The notes: generated by a model from the sequence alone, not told the origin. Shown: positions 32,106 through 45,380, numbered from the stretch's first letter. The stretch is 64,000 nt of DNA from Larix kaempferi (GCA_027924585.1 BSBM01000762.1:11504501-11568500); one strand, 5' to 3'. A program made the numbers and translations.

Positions 32106-35100
32106 TCATGCCATCCCCTCCATCCTTAATACAATGCATCTTATTGAGGATTGTTCCTTGCTGAATACATGGCACAATAGGGTTGTTGACAGGATTTAGT
32201 TTCTAATAGTATGACTCTGTTGTATTGCAGTCCATTGTTGTCTCAAAAACATCCAAAATCCATCCATAAATGAGCCCTAGATAACCCTCCAAAGGTAGGC
32301 TCTTTCTCCCACAATCTAACATCAATGAAACCATCAGAACCCTACATGTGCACATGTTGTAACAACAAATCTAGATATGGGTTTAGTTGTTGTTGCTAAA
32401 AGACTGTTGCGATCTTCAACACTTGAATTGACTGCTTGAAATCTAAGTTAGTTTAGGGTGATCTTACTGTTGGAACTACTGTAAATAAACACAGACAAGA
32501 ATTTCATACTGTTGGTATAAACCTCTTCAACACTACTAAGATCAAACACTGGAAATCACCTTCTAGATTTGGTTATTCCTTTCATTTGCTGCCATCAAAA
32601 TTCAGCTTCAATACATAGCCCAAATGTTCTTGATCATGTGTCGCTTCTCAGACTAGTTAAAAGCATAATGCTGCTACAATTGAACTCATTTGTCTTTAAT
32701 CAGTATTATTCATGGAGGTTCTCAACAACTTCTCTTTTATCCATTTTAGGAATTTGAACAGTGGCTCCAATTGATGTATCAAATATTGTCTCAATGTGTT
32801 ATGTAGTTCAAACTATCCTCTCATTTGTTCATCAACATTGTCAATTCTCTGTCATCTGTCTTAAGATAGTTGGATTGTACCTCTATTCTGTTTGTGGTCA
32901 GTTGAACTTTAGCTTGGACAAAGGCCACAAAACTATCCTACTTCTGACTTCTTAGGGACCTGATCATAGCAATTCAAATGTTCACTATAGTTTGAGAGTC
33001 TTGTAGTTCTCTCTTTTTCCAAATCTTTGGAGTCTTCACACTTACCTTCTTGATGTTGTTATCTACTTGAGTGCAGTGATTTAGTAGGGACATTTTACCA
33101 ACATATTTTCTCATTCATACTCTTGTATCTTTATGCACGAGGTATTTAAGTCTCATGTTCCTTGAATCGACAGATTTCTTTCTCCATATTTTTATAGACC
33201 CTTGTTTCATGAAGTTCTTCGGAATATGTTTAATAGAATGACAATTAAAACATTGAGTTAGAAAAGAACATCTTTCTATGGACAGGTGTTCAAATGAAGG
33301 TGAACAGGATTTGATTGTCACCAAAGTAACTGTTCCACAAAGTAATCATGAGAAGGCTTCAACATCCTCACATCTTTTGGGTCTCGATAACCAAAGAGGT
33401 TCCGGTTCTACTAGCATATTGTCTCAAAAGGATAACACAAAGCAGATTGTTGAAGAAAATGATTCAGTTGATGCGATTCAAGGAAGAAAGTACCATGTTA
33501 TTTCCTTACCCTGAAATTGAAAGAAAAATAATTGAGAAAGTGGTTTTGAAATAACACTGAGAATATTTAATAAATATTTTCCTTTCTTTTACATAATAAT
33601 ATATTTTTCATTTTCTATTTGAAAATGGTTTGAATTCATGGAAATGACATGCAATCTATAGAAACTCAAAGCTCTTTGCATCCCATTAACTCAGATATCT
33701 CCAAATTTTTGTTGATTTTCTAGCTTTTCTTGTTATTCTTCAAAAGGAGAGACATTTCCCAATGTACTTAGACCAGATAGTGTTAAGAATATAGATTAAT
33801 TAACATAAAAAAATAGTATTCCTCTGCTTCATGCTACATTCCTGTCACGGTTTTCTCTTAGTGAATATATGTATCTGTTTTAGTGTGATAAAATTAAATA
33901 TTCGACGAGTCATTAATAATTATACTTTCGCGTGCTACTACATGAAATAACCACTATGATTGTCATCATATTTGTCTGGAATTCAATGCATGGAGGGAGG
34001 CCATAACTTGAGTGATACCTTGAACATTAATTTTTTCACACAAAATTGCTTTGTGCCTTTTTTTGATATCAAAATTAAATATGTTTAGCACTTTTATTTA
34101 GGGATGTTACTGTTTACCGACACAAAATTCTAGTGCTTAAGGCTGCAGTTTTCATGACCAAATATATTTATGAGTTCATTTTTCTCCTTATGCATGAGAT
34201 CCCTAGTAGGTAATGCCATCTTGATTAGAATGGCGGAATGCAAAGGTACTTTATATTTGGGTAATCACAGACCCAACAAAACTTGCAGGAGAGAATGATA
34301 GAGTCTTTATATGGGAGGGTATTGATCCTGCTCTGTTTGAATGAACATATCACTAAATTCTTCCCTCTTCCTTGGTGTTGGATGTTAAGATAAACATTGC
34401 TGGAGTCTCCATGTTATATCCCAAACATTCTACAAAGCAAAGTTATGAAATTTGGAACTAGGCCAAAAAGTTTGAAAATTCAACAATAATTCAATTCAGC
34501 GAAATTGTTCGGTTTAAACTAGAGAAGGTACATGTTCACCTCATATAGTCTCTTTGCACTTAGGGTTAGTGCTTTCCAACAACAGGGGAGAATCAATATG
34601 CAACTTGGAAGCAAAGTATGAGTCCTAGAGACTAAAGAATGTTGCCAATCTGTGATAAATGCTTGTTGTAATATAACATATCAGACCTTTAGTCTATGTT
34701 AAAACACTCAAAACAACAAGCGGGAATGAATATTTACACCTAAGGATGAATTTCTTCCTTGGGAGCCATGTAAATCTACTCTTAGAAAAAATAAACCTTC
34801 CTTTAAAAGTGCATATATGCATGTGGCCAAAATCCAAAAAACATAAAGTTTAGAGATTGAAATTACGAATAATAATTGCAGTGCCTTGAATCCTATGGGT
34901 TATGGAGTTAGGGATTAGCTCCCAATGATAAACAATTCACAGATTGAAGCAAGCCAAGCAACATAATGAACGAGTGAGGTATAGAATCCAAAATGATGTT
35001 ACCTTTATTTCCATAGTTGCAAGTACAAATTTTGTAGAATATTAGCTTCAACTACAACTACAAAAACTCTATGGGGTGTCAAACCACTTCTAAAACACCT

Positions 35101-35340
35101 TATCACATTTTTGTTCAAGGATGAATTCACATGAACAAAGTGGGAGCAATCTCTACCTCTTATTAAAAACTATGAACCCCCATGCTCACTCCATTCGGAA
35201 TGTGGGATGTCTTGGAGCAATTTATGCCCCTTGATCCTCACATATCTTTTCCTTTTCTTGTAGTTGGTTTGAAAAAAAGGTGTCCTATTTCCAATGCCCC
35301 TTGAATTTTCAAAGTAGAAATATCTAATTCTTTGATTTGC
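32106..35340. other. Mostly unrecognised sequence; possible gag zinc-knuckle relic
   Basis: AT-rich with no long frame. On the minus strand 33,324-33,115 includes CFNCHSIKHIPKNF, which has CCHC spacing with the last Cys replaced by Phe, perhaps a decayed retrotransposon gag. The opposite strand has an 78-codon frame at 33,278-33,514 that is hydrophilic but unrecognised. Nothing else supported. Confidence 0.35.
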
Positions 35341-35344
35341 TTTG

Positions 35345-35530
35345 CTATGCTAATTGATTCCTGAGCTGCACAGTTTCCTTTCTTGAATTTTCTAATTCTT
35401 CTAGAGCACAAGTAAGCTCTTCTTCCAAATCAACCTCGGCTGCTATTTCATCAAACTCTTCATTTTTGTTTTCATCCTCTTGACCAGGTGGGAAAACTTC
35501 TTCAAAGTTGGCTAAGTCTTGCACCAAGTC
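35345..35530 (-). pseudogene. Retrotransposon gag tail relic (acidic, coiled-coil-like)
   Basis: Minus-strand frame with EEFDEIAAEVDLEEELTCAL then EELENSRKETVQLRNQL. This resembles the acidic helical segment (VDLExELxxALxEI...) near the C-terminus of plant retrotransposon gag proteins. No zinc knuckle or pol follows; only the fragment remains. Confidence 0.4.
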
Positions 35531-35589
35531 TTTGATGAAGCCGACTCACTAGGGATGACTTTACACTTTCATGTTTTCTTTTGATGAGC

Positions 35590-38160
35590 TGACTTGTTAG
35601 TTGTAATTTAAATTATAATAGGGCCTGTTAACATCCAAAAATTGTTCACTAGCTCATCTCCCTAGTCACATAACCCATTTGTCCACTTTTCCTACATTTT
35701 TGGCCTCCAAAACCCTAAAAGACCCTCAAATGGTAACCAAAAAGGAAAAAAATCATTATTTCCCTCGTCAATTAATGCAATTCCTTCAAAAACGGTCAAA
35801 AACCCTAAAAAAAGGGTCCAAAATCCCTAAAAGAAAAGTAAAAAGGGAAAAAAGTCAAAATAAATTCAAAAAAGAGGGAAAACATCAAATACTACAAACC
35901 AATATTACTGGTTACCCAAAACCATGGGCCAATACTCCACCACCCAAAATTTCTATAAAAAGGTGATGGAGGCCTCCCATTTCACATCCATGATTAACTC
36001 TTCACACCCTCATGCTGTCGAAATTCCTGTTGAACTTTAGCCTATCACCTTGAGCTTTTGTTTCCCATTCAGTTGAGTCTTGGCCACCTTTTGAGAATTT
36101 GGAGAAGAGCAAGGAACCCTGGAGACTCAGTGCACTACTCAACGTATAGCTGCAAGGGCTCCTACAACCTCACCTTTTGAGGTAACCTTATATTGTAAAC
36201 CATTTTTTACACATTAATACAAAAAATCGAATTTTCATTCATGGGTTCCTATTTATTTTATTACTGCAGTAGTTAATTTGTTTAGTTTTTATTTACATTG
36301 TTGCACTCACATATATTAGTTATCTTTTGTTTATTTACTGGTTTTTACCCATTTAAATGAACTGCTACTAAGGGTTCCTGAATCCTTAGTAATTGCTCTT
36401 TAGCACGACCTAGTGTGAAAACACTAGCTATAGGGCCAACATATCATATATCATAAGTGTTTTTCTTTGTTAAAGAGGCATCTTCACGGCTTCTTTTAGA
36501 GGATTCTCAAGTTAGCTTCAAGGTTTTTTAAAAGGGGTTCCAATGTGGTTTGAAGAGTTAACTTCAAGGGTTATCCAAAGGCTTTCTTAAGGCCTATTAA
36601 TTGTTTAGATCAATTAGAGGCACTTAAACCCATATAGGGGTTTCATGTCTTCTTGCAAGGGTCCATTCTTGCTTCAAATATGATCTTTTCCACAACGATG
36701 AACCAAACACCAATGTCTAACTTGACATCAATGACAACACAATGTCCAACATAGGTTCACTTTCTATGCTCATAATGGTAGCGTACAATCATGAAAAGAG
36801 GGAAGGGTGACAAGAATACACCCAGCAATGTTAGAATCACCAAAGATTCACAAATCAACTTGTAACCTGGGTGATACACCAACTAAATTCCTTGTTTGCT
36901 TGCCCTTAGTGGTTTTTTTCTCCCCACATGAGAAAATGACCCCCAAATGTGCAAATTCAATCCACAAAAGAGCTCACAGCCTACAGTGATGAGTGTGGTG
37001 TCAAATGGGAAGCTTGTTATGGCACTATAACTTGGTCTCTTCCTTCTACAAATCATCCTCCCAATGCCAAACACTTCATCTCAGATTTGTAACACTACAT
37101 CCACCAGGGTTTGCATTTCCCTCCTAATGACAAGAGGATTGTGCACTTGGTACATAGCAAGAGACATATAGTAGATGGAAGACCTCAAAGGTTACATGGA
37201 TCCATTGGAAGTAGCATGAGGACATATACATTTCTACATTGTGACAATATTTGGGCCTAAATTGTTGGCCGAAGTTAATTGATCAACACTGTAGACATCT
37301 AGCATAGACAACAAGGATGGAATAGTACCATTTTTGTAGCTCCAAGATGCATCCCCAAATGATAAGAGGAATTGTAACTTGTTATATTTGTTGGAATGAA
37401 GTTTCTAGCAAACCAACTTAAAAGACATTAATGAAAAAGAAAATGCAGAATAACAATGTATATGAAGAGATACTATGCCAACCAATGTTTCCCATTTTAT
37501 TGTGAAAATGATATTGATTTTTGTGTGAAATTAGAGGATGAGAAAAACAAGCCTAGAGATTCCCTATGAAGAAACATATATGTTGAAATTGATAGCCATC
37601 CCTTTGAGCCTTCAAAATCTAGAGAAAGAAAATAAATGGATGAGGAGGCTACTGACATTGAAGAAGAAATATTTTACAACTTTTCAAATGTTGTAATATA
37701 TGAGAAATTAAGGGAGTTAATGAATTTATGGATATTATTGGGTCTGCGACATTATCAAGAGAGAAGGAAAAGGGGGGAAACAATATAGATTGAAAATTCT
37801 GTAGAATAAAGCAATCCAATTTATGTTATATGTGAAGGAGCAGATGAACAATAGGCCTTGGAGTGACTTCTAGGGTCAAAAAAGACAATGTTCATTATGT
37901 TAAAGTCATCAATTGTGATCCTGGAGAGGAGGGGTCCTTGAAGAACATGCCTGCAAGAGCATTGGGTTTAAATAAGAATATTTGCATTTGTCAATGTGTA
38001 GTTACACAGAAGAAAGAAAGCATTGTCTTGTTGATGCTTCAAATGAAAGGGAGAACAACATAGTTACTATTAAATTATGATGAATACATTGAAGAAGAGG
38101 GCATACATATTGCTATAAAAATTGATTTTTTGGATGAAATGGTATCAGACAACTAATTGA
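35590..38160. other. Unrecognised region with an LTR-like or promoter-like segment
   Basis: TCTATAAAAAGGTGATGG at 35,950-35,967 is a good TATA-box context, followed by a CT-rich stretch and a donor-like TTTTGAG|GTAACC at about 36,180, which could be a solo LTR or an isolated first exon. From about 37,490 to 38,150 several broken plus-strand frames (e.g. VINCDPGEEGSLKNMPARAL at about 37,900) suggest a decayed coding region of unknown family. Confidence 0.35.
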
Positions 38161-38167
38161 TTTTTTG

Positions 38168-41100
38168 CAAGTCATTTAGCAAAACCCTAGTTTAGTAAAC
38201 CATCAAAATAACTGCTTTCGGTCCATGAATCCACCGGAAAGGAATGTCCCTAGTGGTATTCGGATGTCGCGAATTGAATGGAGATGAAGGCTTGTCCATT
38301 GGATCCATGATTTTCGAGTTATGGCTAGTTTCATCTCACTTTCGGAGGCCATTGAAGGCCATAAGGAAAATTTCAACCGGGGGCATAAAAACCAAACCGA
38401 GCAACACAATTGATCTCCTTTGCCTCCTGCAAGTTTTTATGGGAAAGGGAAAGATGACTGTGATTCCCATCCACTCACTCGACACCTTTTTCAAAATATT
38501 AGCCTATCATGTAGAAATTGCACTGCACGTCACTCAACAAAACCCTAGTTTAGAAAACCGTCAAAATAGATCACTTTCAATCCATGAATCCATCGGACGA
38601 GGGTGTCACTAGTGGTGCTCAAATGTCACAAAACTAATGTAAATGATGGTTTTCCCTTTGGAGACACAGTTTTTGAGTTATGGTGAGTTTCATCTCGCTT
38701 CCCAAGGTGATTCAGTGACACCAGGAAAATTTCAACCAAGGGTATAAAAAACAAAACGAGCAATTGAATTGAGTTTCATTACCTCCTGCAGGTGTTTTTG
38801 GGAAAGGGTGATATGACCACGATTCCCACACACCTCGCTCCCCACATTATTCAAAATCTTAGCCTATGGTGCAGAAATTGCACTCCACATCACTAAGCAA
38901 AACCCTATTTTAGAAAACCATCAAAGTCGACAACTTTCAGTCCATGAAACCATGGATAAGGAGTGTCCTTAGTAGTAATCGGATGTCATGAATCCAACAA
39001 AACTGACGGTTTTTCCATTGGATCCATGGTTTTCGAGTTATGGTGAGTTTCATATCACTTCCCAAGGCCATTTAGGGACACTAGGCAAATTTCAATCCGG
39101 GGCATAAAAACCAAACCAAGCAACGTAATTGAGTTATGTTTCCTTCTAAAAGTGAGTTTAGGAAAGGGTGAGATGAATGCAATGTCCATGCACTTGTTCG
39201 GCAAATTTTTCATATCTTACCCTATCATGCAAGTATTGTACTAGACATCACTGAGAAAAACCCTAGTTTAGAAAACCGTCAAAATAGACAACTTTTGGTC
39301 CATGAATCCACAAGATAGGGGCGTCCCCAGTAGTACTCGGATGTCATGAATCCAACGAAACTAAATATTTATTTATTAGAGCCACGGTTTTCGAGTTATG
39401 GCGACTTTCATCTCGCTTCCCAAGGCCATTTAGGGACAATGGAAAAATTTCAACACAGGGCATAAAAACCAAACCGAGCATCAAAATTGAGTTATGTTTC
39501 CTCATGAAGGTGTGTTTAGGCAAGGGATATATGACCACGATTCCCACACACTCGCTCCCCACATTTTTCAAAATCTTAGCCCATGGTGTAGAAGTTGCAC
39601 TGCACGTCCCTAAGAAAAACCCTATTTTAGAAACCGTCAAAGTAGACAACTTTTGAGCCATGCAGCCACCAGATAGGGGTGCGTCTAGTGGTACGGGAAT
39701 GTCACAAATCCAACAGAACTGATGTTTTTTCCATCGGATCCATGATTTTCGATTCATGGCTAGTTTCATGTCACTTCCCAAGGCTATTTAGGTACACCTG
39801 GAAAATTTCAACCAGGGGCATAAAAACCAACCGAGTAACATAATTTATTTATGTTTCCTCCTACAAGTGTGTTTCAGTAAGGGAAAGATAATTGCGATGT
39901 CCACGCACTTTCTCAACACATTTTTTTAAAATATTAGCCTATTGTGTAGAAATTGCACCAGACGTCACTTACAAAAACCCTAGTTTAGAAAACTATCAAA
40001 ATAGACAACTTTCGATCCATGAATCCACCAGAAAGGAGTGTCCCTAGCGGTACTCGTATTTCATGAATGAAATGAAACTAATTTTTTGTCCATCGAAGCC
40101 ATGGTTTTCAAGTTATGGCAAGTTTCATCTCATTTTCCGAGGCCATTCAAGGAAACCAAGCAAATTTAAACCAAGGGCATAAAAACCAAACAGGGAAATG
40201 GAATTGAGTTCCGTTGCCTACTCTAGGTGTGTTTGGGTAAGGGTGAGATGACCACCATACCCACACACTCGCTCCCCACATTTTCCAAAATCTTAGCCTA
40301 TGGTGCAGAAATTGCACTACATGTCACTAAGCAAAACCCTATTTTAGAAAACCGTCAAACTAGACAACATTTGGTCAATGAAACTATTGGATAGGGGTGT
40401 CACTTGTGGTAATCGGATTTCATTAATCCAACGAAATGTACGGTTTTTCTATTGGAGCCTTGATTTTCGAGTAATGGTGAGTTTTATCTCGCTTCCCAAA
40501 GCCATTGAGGGACACCAGGAAAATTTCAACCATGGGCATAAAAATAAAACCAAGCAACGAAATTGAGTTTTGTTGCCTCATGCATGTGTGTTTATGCAAA
40601 GGCGATATGACCATGATACCCCAACACTATCTCCCCACAATTTGTAAATCATTAGGTGATGGTACAGAAATTGCACTACATGTCGCTAAGCAAAACCCTA
40701 TTTTCGAAAACCGTCAAAATAGACAACTTTCGGTCCATCAATCTACTAGACGGGGGTGTTCTTAGTGGTACTTGGATGTCATGAATCCAACAGAACTAAA
40801 GGTTTTTCCATTGGAGCCACGATTTTTGATTTCTTGCGAGTTTCATCTCGCTTCCTAAGGCCATTCAGGGACACTAGGAAAATTTCAACCGAGGGCATAA
40901 AAACCAAAACAATCATCAAAATTGAGTTTCATTTCCTCCTGCAAGTGTGTTTGGGTAAGGACGATATGAATTCAATTCCCACGCACTCACTCGACACATT
41001 TTTTAAAATCTTAGCCTATCGTGCAGAAATTACATTGTACGTCACTTAGCAAAATCCTAGTTTAGAAAATCGTCAAAATAGACAACTTTTGGTCAATGAA

Positions 41101-43053
41101 GCCACTATACAGGGGTGTCCCTACCGATACTCGTATGCCACAAATCCAATGGAACTGAATATTTTCCACTAGAGCCACGATTTTCAAGTTATGGTGAGTT
41201 TCATTTTGCTTCCCAAGCCCATTCAAGGAAACTAGGCAAATTTCAACCTGGGGCATAAAAACCAAACCGAGCAACGAAATTGAGTTCCATTGAGTCCTAT
41301 AGGTGTGTTTGGGTAAGGGTGATATGAAAATGATTCACACACAGTCGCTCCCTGCATTTTTCAAAATATTACCCTATGGCGTAGAAATTGCACTGCATAC
41401 CACTAAGTGAAACCCTATTTTAGAAAATCGTCAAAATTGACAACGTTTGGTCAATGAAGACACTATATAGTGGTGTCTCTAGTGGTACTCAAATGTCATG
41501 AATCCAATGAAATTGACAGTTTGTCCATCGGAGCCACGGTTTTTATTTATGGCGAGTTTCATCTCGATTCCCAAGGCCATTTAGGGAGACCGGGAAAATT
41601 TCAATCGAGGGTATAAAAACTAAATCTAGCAATTGAATTGAGTTTCATTGCCTCATGCATGTGTGTTTAGTCAAGGGAGATATGACCATGATTCCCATAC
41701 ACCTCGCCCCCCATATTATTCAAAATCTTAGCCTATGGTGCAAAAATTACATTACACATCACTAAGCAAAACCTTACTTTAGAAAAATGTCAAAGTAGAC
41801 AAATTTTGTTCCATGGGGCCACTGCACAGGGGTTTCCCTAATGGTACTTGGATGTCACAAATCCAACGAAAGTGACGGTTTTTCCATCGAATCCACGGTT
41901 TTCAAGTTATGGTGATTTTCATCTCACTTCCCAAGGCCATTCAGGCACACCAGGCAAATTTCAACCTGAGGCATAAAAAACAAACCAAGCAATAGAATTG
42001 AATTTTGTTTCCTCCTGAAAGTGTGTTTCAAAAAGGATGAGATGAATGCGATGGACATGGACTCACTCGACACATTTTTAAAAATCTTATCCTATCATGC
42101 AAAAATTGCACTAGACATCACTAAGAAAAAACCTAGTTTAGAAAACTGTCAAAATAGACAACTTTCGGTCCATGAATCAACCAGATAGGAGTGTCGCAAG
42201 TGGTAATCAGATTTCATGAATCCAATGGAATTGATGGTTTTTCCATGAGAGACACGGTTTTCAAGTTATGGCGAGTTTCACCTTGCTTCCCAAGGCCATT
42301 TAGGGACACCAGACAAATTTCAACCGGGAGCATAAAAACTAAACTGAGCAACGAAACTGATTTTTGTTGACTCATGTAGGTGTGTCTAGGAAAGGTCGAT
42401 ATGACTAGGATTCTCACACACTCGCTCCGCACATTTTTCAAAATATTAGCCTCTCGTGCAGAAATTACATTGCATGTCACTAAGCAAAGGCCTGTTTTAG
42501 AAAACTGTTAAAATAAACAATGTTCGGTCAATAAAGCCACCATATAGGGTTATCCCTAGTGGTACTTGAATGCCACAAATACAAAAAAACTGACAGTTTT
42601 TCCATTGGATCCTCGGTTTTCGAGTTATGGTGAGTTTCATCTCGCTTCCCAAGGCCTTTTAGGGAGACTAGATAAATTTCAATCGGGGGCATAAAAACCA
42701 AACCGAGCAACGAAATTGAGTTGCGTTGCCTCCTACAAGTGTTTTTTGGAAAGGGAAAGATGACTATGATTCACATGCACCTGATCCCCACATTTTTCAA
42801 AATCTTGGACTATAGTGCAAAAATTGCAATGCACGTCACCTAAAAAAATCCTAGTTTTGAAAACCGTCAAAATAAACAACGTTTGGTCAATGAAGCCACT
42901 GGAGAGGGGTGTCCCTAGAAGTACATGGGTGTCACGAATTCAAGGAATATGGTGGTTTTTCCATTTGAGATTTGGTTTTCGAGTTATGGTAAGTTTCATC
43001 TTGCTTCCCAAAGCCATTCAAGGACACCAGGAAAATTTCAACCGAGGGCATAA
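38168..43053. repeat. Satellite array, about 359-bp monomer, left part (about 13.6 copies)
   Basis: The anchor CAAAACCCTAGTTTAGAAAA (or CCCTATTTTAG) recurs near 38,180, 38,539, 38,900, 39,258, 39,617, 39,976, 40,336, 40,692, 41,052, 41,410, 41,770, 42,130, 42,487 and 42,848, a period of 356-361. Each monomer also carries GTTATGG.GAGTTTCATCTCGC, CCAAGGCCATTCAGGGACAC and GGCATAAAAACCAAACCGAG. Monomers look roughly 70-85% alike by eye. Short frames in both strands arise from the repeat and are not genes. The array is interrupted at 43,053 by D2. Confidence 0.93.
43049..43053. repeat. Target-site duplication CATAA, left copy (D2)
   Basis: CATAA before TGTGAAAATCC and again at 46,200-46,204. The target is the GGCATAAAAACC word of the satellite monomer. 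Confidence 0.9.
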
Positions 43054-43872
43054 TGTGAAAATCCTCACAGCAGATCTAAGAGCTGATGTATACCTCACAA
43101 TGAAAGAATTTAGGAATAATATTAAGAGTGGTCAATGCAGTAAAATGAGCAATAGAATAATAATACAGTAGAAATCGGATAGAAGCAAAATAACTTCACA
43201 CACACTAATTCATTAATCACAAGTATGAACAATAAATAGTACAATGGTGGAGAGGATTCGAATGCCAAGGTGGCAATTCGAATTAGCCTCTCATAGAGTG
43301 ATCATCAGATCAATAGAGTCATCAACATCATCAGTGGAGTGTCAACAGTGCACCATTAGGAGTCCTAATCATCATCGGAGAGTGTCATCCATGCATAAGA
43401 CTGAGTCTAACTGAATGTAATAAGTGTAACACAAACATAATGCACTAATGTAGTGAAGGAGGCTCAAAGGAGGGCGCAATAGGATCTTACTGGAGTCAGA
43501 ACAGGCTGTCAGGGCTAACTGGAGGTCCATCGGAGTGTCAGAGACAGTTAACTAGTCAATCTGTCCTTAAATCAAGGAGCAGATCCACAAATCACTCAAT
43601 AACTGAAGTGTAATTGAATGGTAGAGAGGGAGGGAACCTTTTTCAAGTAGTAGGTGAAAGAAGGGAGCCACACTGGCTAGGAGGGATGAAACTGAGTAGA
43701 AAGAAGCTCCTGGGGCTAGCAAATTGAGGACTAGGGGCTAGAGGACTCCATGCTGATGAATGGGATGCATGCAGTTTGCATGCATGCTGCATGTAGAAAT
43801 GCATGCATGGATGGAAATGCAAATAATGAAAATGTTGGTAGGACTAGGATGGAGTATAGGAATATCCTAACA
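43054..43872 (-). repeat. D2 3' LTR
   Basis: Plus strand TGTGAAAATCCTCACAG...AATATCCTAACA. Contains a CATGCATG-rich cluster at about 43,767-43,812. Confidence 0.94.
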
Positions 43873-43882
43873 CCCCCCCTTA
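43873..43882 (-). promoter_or_regulatory. D2 polypurine tract
   Basis: Plus-strand CCCCCCCTTA, i.e. TAAGGGGGGG on the minus strand, abutting the 3' LTR as in D1. Confidence 0.8.
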
Positions 43883-44058
43883 ATCCATCCTGGGCCCTGG
43901 TAAGTAAGACCAAAGGTCACCAAATACAATGAATAATAACAGTCAATAAATCGAGGAAATGGGGGAAAACCTCATGGGAAAAATACCCCCCCCTCAAAAT
44001 AGACTGTAAGGCACACACAAAAATGAATGCTCCAAAATCAAGCAGGTGTGATGCTTGG

Positions 44059-45225
44059 TCATATGTTTGGAGGTATCTTCTTCTTGGGAATAAGTGGATC
44101 ATGCTCAAAAGGCATGTGCTTGTACTTTCTCTTCAAATCAAATGTGATGAGAACAAATCCAAAAATATGAGGATGATCCTTGAACCTGTGATTCGAATCA
44201 GCTGAGGTAGGATCAAATCTATGAATGTGCAAATAGGCTTTTGTCTTCTCCTTCGAACCATCATGGGTGAGATTATGCCAAAAATAACCATCAAATAACA
44301 GTGATTGCTTGGAATCCAAATCAGCTCCAAGACTTGATAAATGGTTTCCTGAGATCTCCTTTGAACCAGCAGGGGTGATATCAAAACCATCATATGCATG
44401 AGAAATTATCCCAAGTAGTGATTGCTTGGATTTTAAATCAGCTCCAAGACTTGAAACATGGTTTCTTGAGATCTCCTTTGAACCATTAGAGGTGAGATCA
44501 AAACCAGTAAGTGCATGAGAAATTATCTCAAGCGAATGGCAATGGACATTATCTTCAATAACCTTCTGAAAGCATGAAATAATGATCATATAGTAGTACA
44601 CAAGAGGTGAGTTATCAAGGAGAGCGAATGCATTACCTCCAATGGCTGATTTTACCTCTGAAACATTCAATAGATTATGATGCATACCAACAAACTCTGG
44701 TGCAAGAGAGGATTTAGGACCTTCTGCAATTTCTAGAGTGTGAGCTGGCACATAATTCGAAATAGAATAAATTTGGAGCATGAGTGTAGAATCTGCAAGT
44801 TCTTCTTCTTTTTGGACAACTTCAATATGAGATATGTTTGATACTGATTCATGATCAATGAGATCATCAAGGTGGACAAATGCATCACTTTGCTTGCTCT
44901 CGAAAGGGGTTGGACCAATCCCTTCATTATGCTTGCCAAATATTTCATCCAGATGGGCCCATATCTCTTTTGGAGATTCAACATCATCAGTGAATTGGTG
45001 TACCAAGCATTGAGACATAGCAAACATCATGGTTCCCATGGCTCTGTCACCTTTATTTAACCAGTCAATCTCTTCTTCAGAGGATTCAAACTCTCTTTCA
45101 AAACAATAATCAAAGAGACCATTTCTCTTCAAATGTGCTATAATATTTGGTTTCCATTCATCATAGTTGAATGGAGAAAGAGGATCATAGTTGAATGGAG
45201 GAGGATAGATTTCTTTTGAATACAT
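44059..45225 (-). CDS. D2 ORF: gag-like N-terminus with unknown repeat-bearing tail, 388 aa
   Basis: Intact frame from ATG 45,225, 144 bases past the primer site. Start and end match the D1 ORF (MYSKEIYPPPFNYDPLSPF; KKKIP..I). The gag-like part has YDEWKPNIIAHLKRNGLFDY and SPKEIWAHLDEIFGKHNEG. The tail repeats GFDLTSNGSKEISRNH and GFDITPAGSKEISGNH, each followed by SSLGADLxSKQSLL, so here a tandem unit of about 40 residues is clearer than in D1. No zinc knuckle or enzyme motif. Compared with D1 it has a few in-frame indels (e.g. NIS near residue 128) and about 80% identity by eye. Being open in both copies suggests selection or recent spread. Confidence 0.78.
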   Translation of the reverse strand: MYSKEIYPPPFNYDPLSPFNYDEWKPNIIAHLKRNGLFDYCFEREFESSEEEIDWLNKGDRAMGTMMFAMSQCLVHQFTDDVESPKEIWAHLDEIFGKHNEGIGPTPFESKQSDAFVHLDDLIDHESVSNISHIEVVQKEEELADSTLMLQIYSISNYVPAHTLEIAEGPKSSLAPEFVGMHHNLLNVSEVKSAIGGNAFALLDNSPLVYYYMIIISCFQKVIEDNVHCHSLEIISHALTGFDLTSNGSKEISRNHVSSLGADLKSKQSLLGIISHAYDGFDITPAGSKEISGNHLSSLGADLDSKQSLLFDGYFWHNLTHDGSKEKTKAYLHIHRFDPTSADSNHRFKDHPHIFGFVLITFDLKRKYKHMPFEHDPLIPKKKIPPNI

Positions 45226-45368
45226 GGAAGCTGTAGAAGACCTGCAAAAACAATAGAAAATATATGCAACTGCTATTGCTGCAAAAATGCAGAAACTGCT
45301 ACACTCGAAATCTTGATAATAACCTGCAAAAAACTCTCAGGAATGGAGATAAACAATACTCTCAACAT

Positions 45369-45380
45369 GCTCTGATACCA
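45369..45380 (-). promoter_or_regulatory. D2 primer-binding site
   Basis: GCTCTGATACCA on the plus strand, complement of TGGTATCAGAGC, directly beside the 5' LTR. Confidence 0.9.

Noticed and set aside
33278-33514. Plus-strand 78-codon hydrophilic frame as an exon
   Set aside because: No family recognised and no firm splice sites; it overlaps a better, though weak, zinc-knuckle reading on the other strand.
35679-35966. Plus-strand 95-codon Lys-rich frame
   Set aside because: Low-complexity A-rich DNA just before a TATA-like box; no domain.
38203-43171. Many short frames on both strands, some similar to each other
   Set aside because: Their similarity comes from the satellite monomer; start points and frames shift between monomers.
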